Assembly (NCBI GenBank): GCA_019235415.1
Contig: JAFAKN010000006.1
Location: forward strand, 62,001 to 126,000
Length of the DNA stretch: 64,000 nucleotides
DNA from: Alphaproteobacteria bacterium
GTDB taxonomy: Bacteria > Pseudomonadota > Alphaproteobacteria > Reyranellales > Reyranellaceae
Direction: 5' to 3'
Shown: positions 50,689 through 61,311 of the stretch, piece after piece
Numbering within the stretch: position 1 is the first letter of the stretch
How the letters are laid out: each line of letters starts with the position of its first letter
Translations under genes and position numbers: made by a program
The notes under the pieces: model-generated
The model's database searches: none
What the model was told of the DNA's origin: nothing
The model's input: only the letters and a program-made list of their open reading frames with translations

Positions 50689-52979
50689 GTTGGTTTCCCC
50701 TTCACCCGGCTAAGCTATTCGGCTGGTCTGGCTTCTAGACGAGGCTGGCGGCTTCGGCTTTTCGGCGGGGCGCGATACCCCGGCCAAGACGGGAAGTGCA
50801 CGACGACTTCCGCCCGATCCGAGATCTGTCCTCCGCCGGCGGGTATTCGGCGGCCAGCTGTTTCTTGGACGGCGCGGCCGTGAGGACATTCCGTCGGGGC
50901 GCCAGCAGAGGCTTTTGCGTCCTGGTTTGCAAACGTAGGATGGTCGACCGCGTGCCGAATCTTTTGGGCAACGGAAGAACCAAACATGCTGTGGCAGCCT
51001 TGACGGCTCCGAGTTGCGGGTTCGCTTGACGGAGTTATCCTCGCACGTGCAGGGGATTGCCTCACACCTGGCTGCTCGCAGCAAACGACCTGTTCTGCGC
51101 GCAGGGCACCGGACACTTTGTGCGCTCGCCGCGAAGCTGCAAGTCCGCCATTGAGCGCGATGGCGGTGGATTCCCACATCGTCGCCCGCCACCAATCCCG
51201 CGGCTCACCCCGCCGTTCGCCTCCGCCTGTGCAAAGCATCTTCCGACATTGTCTTTATTATTGATCACCCTCAACCGGGAGACTCTATCGCGAAAAGGCT
51301 TTTGTCATTGTGAGAATCTCCATACGTCTTTGTGACAGGCTGGTTTGGCGTTCGTACATCGCGGTGCACTCACGTGATGACGTGTGTTTCCGAAAGCGAA
51401 CCGGCAAAGAATGTCGCAGCCGAGAGCAGCGCGAGCGAGGATACGAGCGTCGTCGGCCGTCACCTTGCGTATCGAGATCTCGTCCTTCGCCCCACAGTCA
51501 GGACTGCCGGCTCCGTTGGCTAGTCCTTGAGCGCGCCGACATCGCGCAGGGCATCGAGGATCTCACGCAACACCGGCCACATGGCCTCGACCAACTCTCT
51601 CGCTTCGGTTGGCGGCACGCCCTTGCTCTCCAGCGCCTCAACCAAGCGCTGTTTCTGCTCCTCGGGATCGCGGGTTGCTGGCACTGCCGACAGCACATTC
51701 CAAAAGGACCTAAAGGATACCGATGGTTGCACAGGACATCGGCGCGAACGAATGGAGCCTCGCTCCAGAAGCTGGCTTGAGGACGCCCTGTCGGCCTCGG
51801 GAACAAAGAGGCGGGGGAGCGACCGGCGGCCAGAGCCGCCATACTGGACGGGCCTCCCGAAGACGATCAGGCAGAGCACGATACGGGCGCGCTGGCATTT
51901 CTGTCCGTGCAAAGTTCGTGACAGGGCATGATGCAGCAGACGGACTCCTTGCGATGGCCCTGCTCGCTCCTGAGTGCAATGGACGCTGCGTCTCGCAGCG
52001 GCGAGGTTTCCGCTGCCAGGCGCGTCGCGCCGCAGATCCAGGTCGGCCTGGCCGCCGACAGTGCAGGTCGCACGATTGGCTGCTTCGCGGCGCGCCTTGG
52101 CGCGGCCACGCTATGGACCTTGGTGCTGCTAAAGGGGAGGCCACAGGTGCCGCCGCGTGAACGGGTGATTGCCGAACGCGGGCGGCTGGCAGCAACTCGT
52201 CTCGAGCAGGTCGCATTCACCGACTGATCGCAATCGTTTCGCGCATGCCGGGTCGGCTGGACCCAAAGGGGCAAGTCGCATGAAGTGATAAACACGAGCG
52301 CAGTTGGAGGGCGCGCGCTGATCCATATCTCGAGCGCGCCACGCCCCGTCACGAACTTTCAACGGACACGAATGGTAATGCGCTTATATCCTGCGTCTGC
52401 TCGACTGCCATTGGGAGGCCGTCTGGCAGGCCCGCTCCGGCCGCCGGTTGCTTCAGTGCGACGCGGTTCGTCCCCAGGCCGGGGCGGGCATCAGCCCGTC
52501 TCGGCTGTAACGGGATCTCCGGGATAACCTGAACCGCCACAATCCAAGCCGCCGACGAGCGGGTTATGGGTTCGGAAGCTAGACCAATTTCTTCGTTACG
52601 GCCGTCCGCGTGCAGCCGCCCGCTTGCGATAAAGCGATGGTGTCCCGGTCGGACATGCTTTTCAGGTGAAGTATCGAGCGACTGCACGGCCCACGGTCGT
52701 CCCGCTCGAGCAGGTCGGCTCCGACGAGCCATGTGATGGCACCTTCGTTTGGGAAGATGTCGACGACCTCGGTGCGAGGTTTGATCTCGCCATTCAGGCG
52801 CTCAAGCCCGGTTGGTGATGTTCAGCTTGGCGCACTGTTGAGCAGAAGGTCCTTTAGTCCAGGACGTCGGCTTCGGCTTGATTCGTCAGCGCAGAAGATC
52901 GGAGTCTCGGACCTTCGCCAGCGAGCGCAGGTTCATCATCTCTTTGGTCATCGCTGTCTCTTGGTTCCAGGTTGGTCTT

Positions 52980-53140
52980 CGAAACCCGGCCCAAGCGGGA
53001 AATCGCCGGCAAAGGATCGCGGCCGCTTCGTGTGGCCGAGGACGGAGGGCGAAGCGATGATCTCGGCGGCGCAGCTTGATTACCTGCTAGAAGGCATCGA
53101 CTGGCGGTTGCCCAAGTACGTGTTGGCGCCCGCAGGTTTT
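52980..53140 (+). pseudogene. IS66-family TnpB C-terminal remnant
   Basis: DRGRFVWPRTEGEAMISAAQLDYLLEGIDWR resembles the IS66 TnpB C-terminus; no intact ORF. Confidence 0.65.
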
Positions 53141-53672
53141 GCCGACGAGGAAGCTGCCGCCTGCCAACCGCCCTCGTCCAGAGCACTCGAAAAACCCGAA
53201 GAGAACGGACCTAATATAGGAGAATTACAGTCACGCTGGACGAAGCCTTGGACCCAGCAGCGTGTCGCTTCGAGCACAAGCTTCGCTAGGTTGGCGTGCA
53301 GGAAGGTCCATAAGGTGGCAATTGATGGCCGACAATCTTTGGCGCGATGCGCAACATTCCGGGTTTTGTTGATGTGGGCGTTCGGTTTGCTGCAATGAGT
53401 TGCTACCCGTGGCACCTGACCGCAGTGGTCAGCATGTCGGGCGGCGTCTATCAGAATTTCCGGCGCGACATAGATCGAGCCTGCCGTACGATTTACTTCA
53501 CTGACCGCCGGCAACCATGAAGGCCTGTCCCGCCATGAGCTTCCACGGCTGGCGGCTGGCGTCATTTTCTCTGCCACACCGAGGTCATACTCTCCGTCTG
53601 CGGCGAGCCTTGCAGTACTCACGTCGAGAGGCCAGAATTGTCGGTGTCTTGAGCACTTTGAGGGGAGTGCCT

Positions 53673-53807
53673 ATGGACAAGACGACCTACTTTACCACCG
53701 ACCCGGATACCCCGTTTACAATGGCGTTGCTGATCATGGTTCTTGTCTGGGGTCTTGTTGGCTCCTCTGCGATTTTCCACATCGCCGCGTTAACGCATTG
53801 GCCATAA
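53673..53807 (+). CDS. 44-aa putative single-pass membrane protein
   Basis: MDKTTYFTTDPDTPFTMALLIMVLVWGLVGSSAIFHIAALTHWP; aggggag 5' of ATG. Confidence 0.5.
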   Translation: MDKTTYFTTDPDTPFTMALLIMVLVWGLVGSSAIFHIAALTHWP

Positions 53808-54065
53808 CTGGCTGCGCGAGCCGGCTGACGATTGGACCGGCGGGGCCGAGGAATCACAGGCGGAATGCGGCCCGGTGAACGCACGGTAAGCGTCGGTCTC
53901 GTGATCGAAGGCGGGCCGCGAAGCTCCAGACTGCCAGCCTGGAGTGCGAAGCGTGCGCCGCTTGGGACACGCTACGCGAGCGGCAGACTGCAAACGGGCT
54001 CGAGCACTACCCCAAAGAGTTGGAACAGCAGGCAGCTGAACTTGATCGCGGAAGCGACGAGAGCG

Positions 54066-54371
54066 TTACGCGCTGGCTCGGCTGGTGTTGCCCTGGGACT
54101 TGCCATGCAGCGTGTGAGACCTTGCCTTTTTTGCCAACGTGTCCCACACATCTGCCAAGCGCAGCATCGCGCTTCGAGTATCATTGTTCTTCATGACTGC
54201 CGCTTCGGCCCTCACCTTCGCGGCTTGCTCTTCATAGTAGGCGACGCGATCGGGCGGGGGCTTCGCGGACGTGTCGGCGACTCGATACGAGAGGTCGGCA
54301 TCTTCGAGCGCCCCTCCCCCACGCGCAGAGTGTCGCGCGCGCGCCTTCGCGATGTCAACGACAGAAGACAT
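54066..54371 (-). CDS. small helical protein
   Basis: RVAYYEEQAAKVRAEAAVMKNNDTRSAMLRLADVWDTLAKKA. Confidence 0.55.
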   Translation of the reverse strand: MSSVVDIAKARARHSARGGGALEDADLSYRVADTSAKPPPDRVAYYEEQAAKVRAEAAVMKNNDTRSAMLRLADVWDTLAKKARSHTLHGKSQGNTSRASA

Positions 54372-54582
54372 TTCCAGTCTCCACACCCAAGCACCGCGGG
54401 CTGACCCCCAAGTCGCCCGCTAGCCAAATCGCACGCTCCCCCTTACTCGATGCTAGTGACAACTACGCGCGACCAAACCTTGCACGCATACCACTGAACT
54501 TTTGTCCACGATCTCCATGCAGTCAACCGGTTCCTGAAAGGAAATGTGACGAGCATCACATCACAGTGCGCACTCGGGCGGC

Positions 54583-55161
54583 GTGCCGGAAAGCGGCCGC
54601 GTCCTGGTCGACGGCGTCGACCTGGCGTTGGTCGACACGGCCTGGCTGCGCCGCCAGGTGGGGATCGTGCTGCAGGACAACATCCTGTTCAATTGCTCGG
54701 TCCGCCAGAACATTGCGCTCGCCGATCCGGCCATGCCGATGGAACGCGTCGTGGCGGCGGCACGCCTCGCCGGCGCGCACGAGTTCATCCTCGAGCTTTC
54801 CGAGAACTACGACAGCATCATCGGCGAGCGCGGAAGCAGCCTGTCGGGCGGCCAGCGGCAGCGCATCGCCATCGCCCGCGCGCTGGCCACCGATCCGCGC
54901 ATCCTGATCTTCGACGAAGCGACCAGCGCGCTGGACTACGAAAGCGAACGGATCATCCAGCAGAACATGCAGCGCATCGCCAAGGGACGTACCCTCTTAA
55001 TTATCGCCCACCGTCTTTCAACGGCGCGTTCCGTCGATCGCATCATCACCCTCGACCGGGGTCGAATCGTTGAGGACGGCACGCACGAGGAACTCATCAG
55101 GACTGGCGGCCGGTACGCCACCCTCTGGCGTTTGCAGGGAGGTTTGCATAACGCACGCTAG
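54583..55161 (+). pseudogene. truncated T1SS ABC exporter: only the C-terminal nucleotide-binding domain half
   Basis: [46 protein letters not shown]...[37 protein letters not shown] domain and Walker A absent upstream. Confidence 0.85.
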
Positions 55162-55561
55162 CCGCTTGGGGCACCACGTCCGCCAGTGCCGCCTCTACCA
55201 GTACTGTCGTCCCGTTGCCGATCCCCGACGGCGCCGATGGGGATGTACTTCGTGCGGCTCCCCCGCTACGACGGCAATTCAGACACAGATCCGGTTTGCG
55301 ACCGCGGGTGACATCGCGAGAGCAAGAGGTATTGCCAACACGGCGTTCCACCGCATGGATGCTGAGCAGCTGGGTAAGCGGTGTTTCGAGGGCCTGGATT
55401 GGCGGCGCGTGCACGAGCCGCGGCATACCGGGGTGCCGACTGCGACAGGCTGATTCGGTCGATGACGCATAGAAATCTTTCGCACATAGGGCGGTGGCTA
55501 CCGCTTTGGTCAAGTTGGCGATGCGAAACGTTCAACGAAGCCAGAAGGACAAGGAGCCACC

Positions 55562-56720
55562 ATGGAAGAGGATAGCAATGGCACGCCGATCGGCAATGTG
55601 ATCCGCATCGACGACGATCGCGTGCGTGAACACCTGGGTCGGGTCGTGCGAGGAACGGTCGAGGAGACACTGAACACGATGCTTGAGGCGGAGGCCGATC
55701 GGCTGTGCAACGCCGGTCGCTACGAGCGGACCGAAACGCGGCGCGATCAGCGTGCCGGCAGCTACGATCGCAATGCAGACCAAGGCCGGCGGCTGCAACA
55801 GCAGACCTTCGAGACGGCGATCATCGAACCGTATCGGCGGCGGGAGACCTCGGTAGAGAAAGCCCTGATCGAGATGTATCTGGCAGGCGTATCGGTCCGC
55901 CGCATGGAGGACATCACCGAGGCACTATGGCCACGCGGGTGAGCCCAGCACGGTGTCCAACCTCAACCAGAAGATCTACGGCCAGATCGAGCCTGGCGGC
56001 ACCAGCCGATCGAGGGCGAGCGTCCCTATCCCTATCTCTATCTCGACGGTATCGCGCTCAAGCACAGCTGGGCAGGCGAGGTGCGCAACGTGTCGCTGCG
56101 GGTGGCGATCTCGGTCAATGATGAGGGCTACCGCCAGATTGCTTGGAATCGTCGAAGGCGCGAAGGAGGACAAGGCCGGCGGGAGCGCCTTTCTCAGCCA
56201 CCTTAAGGGGCGCGGCCTCGCTGGCGTAAAGCTGATCATCTCCGATGCGTGTGGGGTCGTGGCGAGAGTGCCGCCGAGTTCTGTCCCGAGGCCCGGTGGC
56301 AACGCTGCATGGTGCATTTCTATCGCAACGTCTTCAGCCACGTGCGGGCCGGCAAGCTGCGCGAGGTAGCGTTGCTGCTCAAGGCCATCCATGCCCAAGA
56401 GAAGATCTGGAAGCGGCTCGGCGCAAGGCCAGCGAGGTCGTCACTCAGCTCCACAGCATGAGGCTCGGCAAGGCGGCGGGGCTGGTGGAGACGGCCGTGC
56501 CTGAGACCCTGGCGTACTACGCGTTTCCCGAGGAGCGTTGGCGCCGCATCCGCATCCAACAATCCGCTCGAGCGCATCATGCGCGAGATCCGCCGGCGCA
56601 CCCGCCTGGTCGGTGCCTTTCCCGATGGCAACTCAGCCCTCAACCTGGCCGCGGCCAGGTTGAGACACATCGCCGGCACGCGTTGGTCAGCCGACCGTCT
56701 TGGAATTGGCCATCAGCTAA
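55562..56720 (+). pseudogene. IS256-family (mutator-type) transposase, multiply frameshifted
   Basis: VRGTVEETLNTMLEAEADRLCNAGRYERTETRRDQRAGSYDR; then other frames SNLNQKIYGQIE, RQILGIVEGAKEDKAG, FLSHLKGRGLAGVKLIISDA, RWQRCMVHFYRNVFSHV, ALNLAAARLRHIAGTRW. Confidence 0.88.
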
Positions 56721-56770
56721 AACGCAGGGAAGTTCCTCGAACTTTGGCGCGAATGGGGCTGATCGGGATG
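55562..56770 (+). mobile_element. IS256-family insertion sequence remnant (ends not defined)
   Basis: Transposase relic above; terminal inverted repeats not identified by eye. Confidence 0.6.
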
Positions 56771-56781
56771 GCGACGCAACA

Positions 56782-59700
56782 TCACCCGATCAGATTGGCG
56801 GCCGCCAGATGAATGTTGCCGGTCGTCCCCGTATTGCTGTCGGCTATGCTGGTTGGCCCCGTGCCGGTCGTGACGCTGGCGATGTTGGGTGCGGAGGCGT
56901 CTGCGCCGAAGGTGACCGAGCTCGCCGCAGTCAGAAGAAGGCTCCAGATGTTCTGGGCATTCGCGAAGTCAGTGTCCACGAGCGTGGCGGCGGAGGTGGT
57001 CGCAATCGTGTCCGTGCCACCGTTGCCAACGATCGACGCCGGCGCGACGAGAGTTCCGTCCGAGGCGAAAGAGAACACGTCATTGCCGGCGGTCCCCTCG
57101 AACCAGGCGGGGGATGCGGCGTTGGTGATGCCCGCCGCGTCGGTCATGGTTGCCGTCGTGGTGCCAGTGGCCTCGTTGAAGGCGTAGCCGGCGGCGTTAC
57201 TATCGGTGAGGAGCGCCGGACCCGGCAGGGCGGCACCGTCATGGATCTGCACCGAGCTGACCCCACCGGCATCGCTCACCGTGCCTGACAGGCCCAGGGT
57301 GTTGTCCTTCGTCACCCCGCCGCTCGTGACGGTAGTGGTCGCGCCCGTATCCGTAGTGATTGTGGTGCCGATCGTGTCGGCCGGCGGCGTCGTATCGACC
57401 GTCGCCGTCACCGCAAATGTCGTGGTGGTGTTGCCGGCGTTGTCAGTCGCCGTCGCGGTAAAGCTGTGGCTGCCGTCAGGAAGCGCTGGCGTCGTGTAAC
57501 TCCAGTTGCCCGAGCTGATGGTCGCCGGCCCCAGCAGGGTGTCGCCATCATAGACCTGCACCGAGCTGAACCCTTCGGCAACGCTCAACGTACCCGACAG
57601 CGTCAGCGTATTGTCACTGGTTGTGTCGCCGCTCGTGATGGTCGCAGCCGAGCCAGTGTCCGTGCCAATTGTGTTGCTGAGTGACAGATACGGATTGACA
57701 TGGACGGTCGACGCGGTGGAGGGTGCGCCGTTGTTGCCGATTGCGAACAGCATCCAATCGCCGGGTGGAACGATATTCGAGCTAGCCGGCAGCGTGACCT
57801 CGAGGCTGCCGTCGGCCTGCACGGAAAAAGAAAGTTCGATCCGTCGCGCCGTAGTATTGAAGCCATGTGTGGTGGAGCCGAACGGCATTAACGCCAGCGT
57901 TTGGATGTTCGCCGGATCGTCGACCCACACAGTGAAGGTGTCGCCAGGGCTGAGATCAGGCGGCGCCTGCTGGATGATCGGCCGGACAGCCGCGGCACCG
58001 CTCGCGTCAAACAGATAGCCGGGAGTGTAGATCTCACCGTTCAAGTGATCCATCGACGGATCATCCGGGTACACCCCGCCGCCCCCCAGCGACAAAACCG
58101 TGGCGTCCGGCAGCAAAATAGCGGTGGAATGGTAGAGACGCGGCACAGCCGCATTCGCCCCGGTGGAGGTCCAAAGACCCGTCGAGGGGTCCCAGATCGC
58201 GACAGTGTACTCGACCCCGGTGAGCTGGTTATCGACCTGGCTGCCGCCGCTAACCATGACCCGGCCGTCCGGCAGTACCGTCAGGTTCGACCAAATGCGG
58301 TCTGGCTGAAGACTTCCGGTGGGCGTGAACACCGGAGTGGGTCCGCTAATATCCATGACCCAACACGAGCCGTCAGACCAAAGGACCAGGCATTTATCCG
58401 GGGCGAACATAATCGCCGGCTCATTAAAATTAAAACCGATCGGGGCCTGCCCGATCACGCTGACATTACCATCTCCAGAGGTATCGATCGCGTAGATGGT
58501 CCCGCCACCGGCGGCAACGGTAATGACTCTTCCGTCGGAGGCCAGCCAGGTGCGCGGGTAATAATAACCGGTATCGACGGCCATTTCGTCGATGTAGGCC
58601 CCGGGCAACGTGCGCCAGCCCTCGCCCGGCGTAAAGAGCTCGGGGGTGCCGACACCAGCGCCCTCAATATCGGCGCCGCCGAGAATGAGCAACTGGCCGG
58701 TGCCCAAAGTGATGAGGGTGGGATACCAACGAGCGTACGCCATTGGCCCGAACGGACTGGGGGTCAGGCTGTCCGTTGCGGGGTCTAAAATATTGGTGTT
58801 TGGGATGCCCACATTTATTATTCCATTCGGGCGATTATCGCCGCCAGCGATAAGTACCTCATTGGTCGTCGGGACGATCTGCGCAGCCGCGCAGAACTCG
58901 TCGACAAGGGTTTCGTTCGGTAAAGTGTTGTGCGTGTTGGTAGTCGGGTCCCACACATCGTAGATTCTGTAAGCCCCCTGGTTTCCGACCTCGTCCGTCC
59001 CGTACGTGAGAACTGTGCCGTCAGGTAATACCAACGATTGGATACCGATAATCGGCCAGGAAAATACGTCACTCCACGAGCCCGAGACGTTGGGAACCGG
59101 ATCGACCACCGCGGTGCCACCGTGACCGTCGCTCGCTATCGTGAAGGATGTCGGCCCATAGTGACCTGACAGCGCGATTTTGGCTGTGTGCGTGCCATCG
59201 CTCACCGTCAACGTGCCCGTGTCAGGGCCGCTCGCCAGATAAACGGCCGTCGTATTCGTGCCAAAGGCAATGTCGGCCAAGTCAATTGCGTTAAATGGAG
59301 CAACGGAACTAAGGCCCGATATCGTTCCCGTGAATTGCGACGACGCGTCTAGTATCAGGCTTCCCGTCGCATCTGCGGCGAAACTCACACTCGCCGATGA
59401 CGGGCCAAACAGCTCTGTTTGTTGTATTCCAGTAAGGGTCAGGCTGGTGGCGGGAGTGGTTGTCGTCGAACCCACTTTCAAGTGGAGGTCAGCCTCGGCG
59501 CCGGAAAGGTCCGCCGCATTGCCGACTAAATCCTGGATCGCGGCAGGTGACGGCAGAGTCACCCCGATCACCTGGAGATCCGACGCCCCCTGGTCGGATG
59601 GAACGATATACTCGAACGTCAGGGCCCGCGTGCCCGAGCCGCTCGCGTAGGTCGCTGTGCCGCCGTCGTTCAAGAGCAGCTCCGGCGTGCCGGAGACGAA

Positions 59701-60396
59701 CACTTTCTCGCTCATGTTGAGCGTAATCTTGACGACCTGGCTGGTCTTGACCGATCCGCTGATCCGCGAGCTCACGCTCTTGACACTCGGCGGCGTCGCG
59801 TCGATCGTCACTGTCACAGCAGACGTGCTCGTCGTGTTGCCCGCACTGTCGGTGACCTGAGCGGTGAAGCTGTGGCTACCGTCAGCAAGCGCGGGCGTCA
59901 CAAAACCCCAGTTGGTCGAGCTCTCCGCGGCGAAGCTCGCCGTACCCAGCAGTGTCGCACCGTCGTAGATCTGAACTAAGTTGAGCCCATTGACATCACT
60001 CACCGTACCCGTCAGCGCCAAGGTGTTGTCTTTGGTCCGGCCACCGCTCGTGACGGTCGCCGTCAAGCCAGTGTCGGTGTAAACTGTGCTGCTGATAGAC
60101 AGGGCCGGACCGCTGCTCGTGACAACCGTCATCGTGTCGGTGTCTGTGCCACCGATCTCCAGTGTCTGGTTGGCGCTGGGCGCGAGCGTCGCATTTCCAT
60201 TGCCCCCGTCGGTGCCGAGGGTCGATGACTCCAGAACAGGTGAAGAGCGGGTAGCGTTACCAGTGACCACATCGCGGGTTGTGCTACCCGCAGGAACAAC
60301 GTCGTCACCCGCGGCAGGAAATTCACTCGTAATCCCCTTGCTGGCTAGACTCCCGCCGTCACTGGTGTTGCGATATTTCCAAATTTTGGTCGCCAT
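56782..60396 (-). CDS. large Ig-repeat protein with galactose-oxidase/GlxA-like copper-radical oxidase domain, putative T1SS substrate, C-terminally truncated
   Basis: Kelch-type domain with EFCAAAQ, ARWYPTL, RLYHSTAILLPD, THGFNTTARR motifs; DUF1929-like E-set; three Ig-like repeats of T1SS-substrate type. Confidence 0.85.
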   Translation of the reverse strand: MATKIWKYRNTSDGGSLASKGITSEFPAAGDDVVPAGSTTRDVVTGNATRSSPVLESSTLGTDGGNGNATLAPSANQTLEIGGTDTDTMTVVTSSGPALSISSTVYTDTGLTATVTSGGRTKDNTLALTGTVSDVNGLNLVQIYDGATLLGTASFAAESSTNWGFVTPALADGSHSFTAQVTDSAGNTTSTSAVTVTIDATPPSVKSVSSRISGSVKTSQVVKITLNMSEKVFVSGTPELLLNDGGTATYASGSGTRALTFEYIVPSDQGASDLQVIGVTLPSPAAIQDLVGNAADLSGAEADLHLKVGSTTTTPATSLTLTGIQQTELFGPSSASVSFAADATGSLILDASSQFTGTISGLSSVAPFNAIDLADIAFGTNTTAVYLASGPDTGTLTVSDGTHTAKIALSGHYGPTSFTIASDGHGGTAVVDPVPNVSGSWSDVFSWPIIGIQSLVLPDGTVLTYGTDEVGNQGAYRIYDVWDPTTNTHNTLPNETLVDEFCAAAQIVPTTNEVLIAGGDNRPNGIINVGIPNTNILDPATDSLTPSPFGPMAYARWYPTLITLGTGQLLILGGADIEGAGVGTPELFTPGEGWRTLPGAYIDEMAVDTGYYYPRTWLASDGRVITVAAGGGTIYAIDTSGDGNVSVIGQAPIGFNFNEPAIMFAPDKCLVLWSDGSCWVMDISGPTPVFTPTGSLQPDRIWSNLTVLPDGRVMVSGGSQVDNQLTGVEYTVAIWDPSTGLWTSTGANAAVPRLYHSTAILLPDATVLSLGGGGVYPDDPSMDHLNGEIYTPGYLFDASGAAAVRPIIQQAPPDLSPGDTFTVWVDDPANIQTLALMPFGSTTHGFNTTARRIELSFSVQADGSLEVTLPASSNIVPPGDWMLFAIGNNGAPSTASTVHVNPYLSLSNTIGTDTGSAATITSGDTTSDNTLTLSGTLSVAEGFSSVQVYDGDTLLGPATISSGNWSYTTPALPDGSHSFTATATDNAGNTTTTFAVTATVDTTPPADTIGTTITTDTGATTTVTSGGVTKDNTLGLSGTVSDAGGVSSVQIHDGAALPGPALLTDSNAAGYAFNEATGTTTATMTDAAGITNAASPAWFEGTAGNDVFSFASDGTLVAPASIVGNGGTDTIATTSAATLVDTDFANAQNIWSLLLTAASSVTFGADASAPNIASVTTGTGPTSIADSNTGTTGNIHLAAANLIG

Positions 60397-61311
60397 AATT
60401 GGCCTCTTGGCGCTCGTTATTCACCACCGTCGTTGCGCCGGGAATCCGAATGCAGGGTAAGGAGGGCGAAAGCGAAGAGCGCGAAGGACGGCGAACGGGA
60501 AGAGCGCGCAGATGAAAGTATAATTTCCTCATTGACGCGTTAACCGAGTCAACGCCGTGTCAATTCCGTGCTAATGCCGTGTCGCAGTTATTTCTCCACC
60601 GCTGCATAGACCATGTCGCGCACCACGCCACGGTACACGCGTTGCTGCGCGCCAAGGGCTCTGTCGAAAGTGACGGCGCTGGCCATGGTGTTCAAGCTCG
60701 TCGAGGACGCACAGAAGAGCTGGCGACGACTCGATGGCCACAACCAACCCGACACTGCGATGCGCTCAAGCTCCTGGTGTTCTACGGTTTGCGAAGGATC
60801 CCACTCTTGCACAGGTCACCGAGTACCGCGGCATTCATCTGGGCACGGTTGTGAGATCGAGCGTCGCCACTGCGAATAGCCATGCCTCTGACACGCGAGG
60901 CCGGTAGCAGGCCGCAGTACCTACTTCAGGCTCTGTTACCACGTCACCACCCCCTAAAGAATGTCTCCCGAAAAGGGAAAGCATTTTGGGGCGTTCGGTT
61001 CCGCACAGGCGTCCACGGGGGGCGGAAGCCAATGCCCCGGACGAGATCCGGACCCCGAACTCGGCGTACATCTTGCCGCGACTTCGCACCTGAAAGGGGT
61101 TCCGGCTGGTAGTCAAGCGTGCGGCGGCATCACCCTTCGGGCCGCTCGCCGTCACCCGCGCAGGCCTGAATTGTGCCTGTACGGATGTGGTCTAGAGCCG
61201 CTCGTGGCCATTCGGAGTTCTAAAGCGGACCCTCAAGGTAAGATACCGCTCTGCCTTCGAGCGCGGCCGAAGCCTCTGGACATTGTCGCTCTTGAGGCCA
61301 CACTTATCGCT

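Noticed and set aside
57901-58788. 295-aa plus-strand ORF
   Set aside because: Antisense shadow of the kelch domain of the oxidase gene
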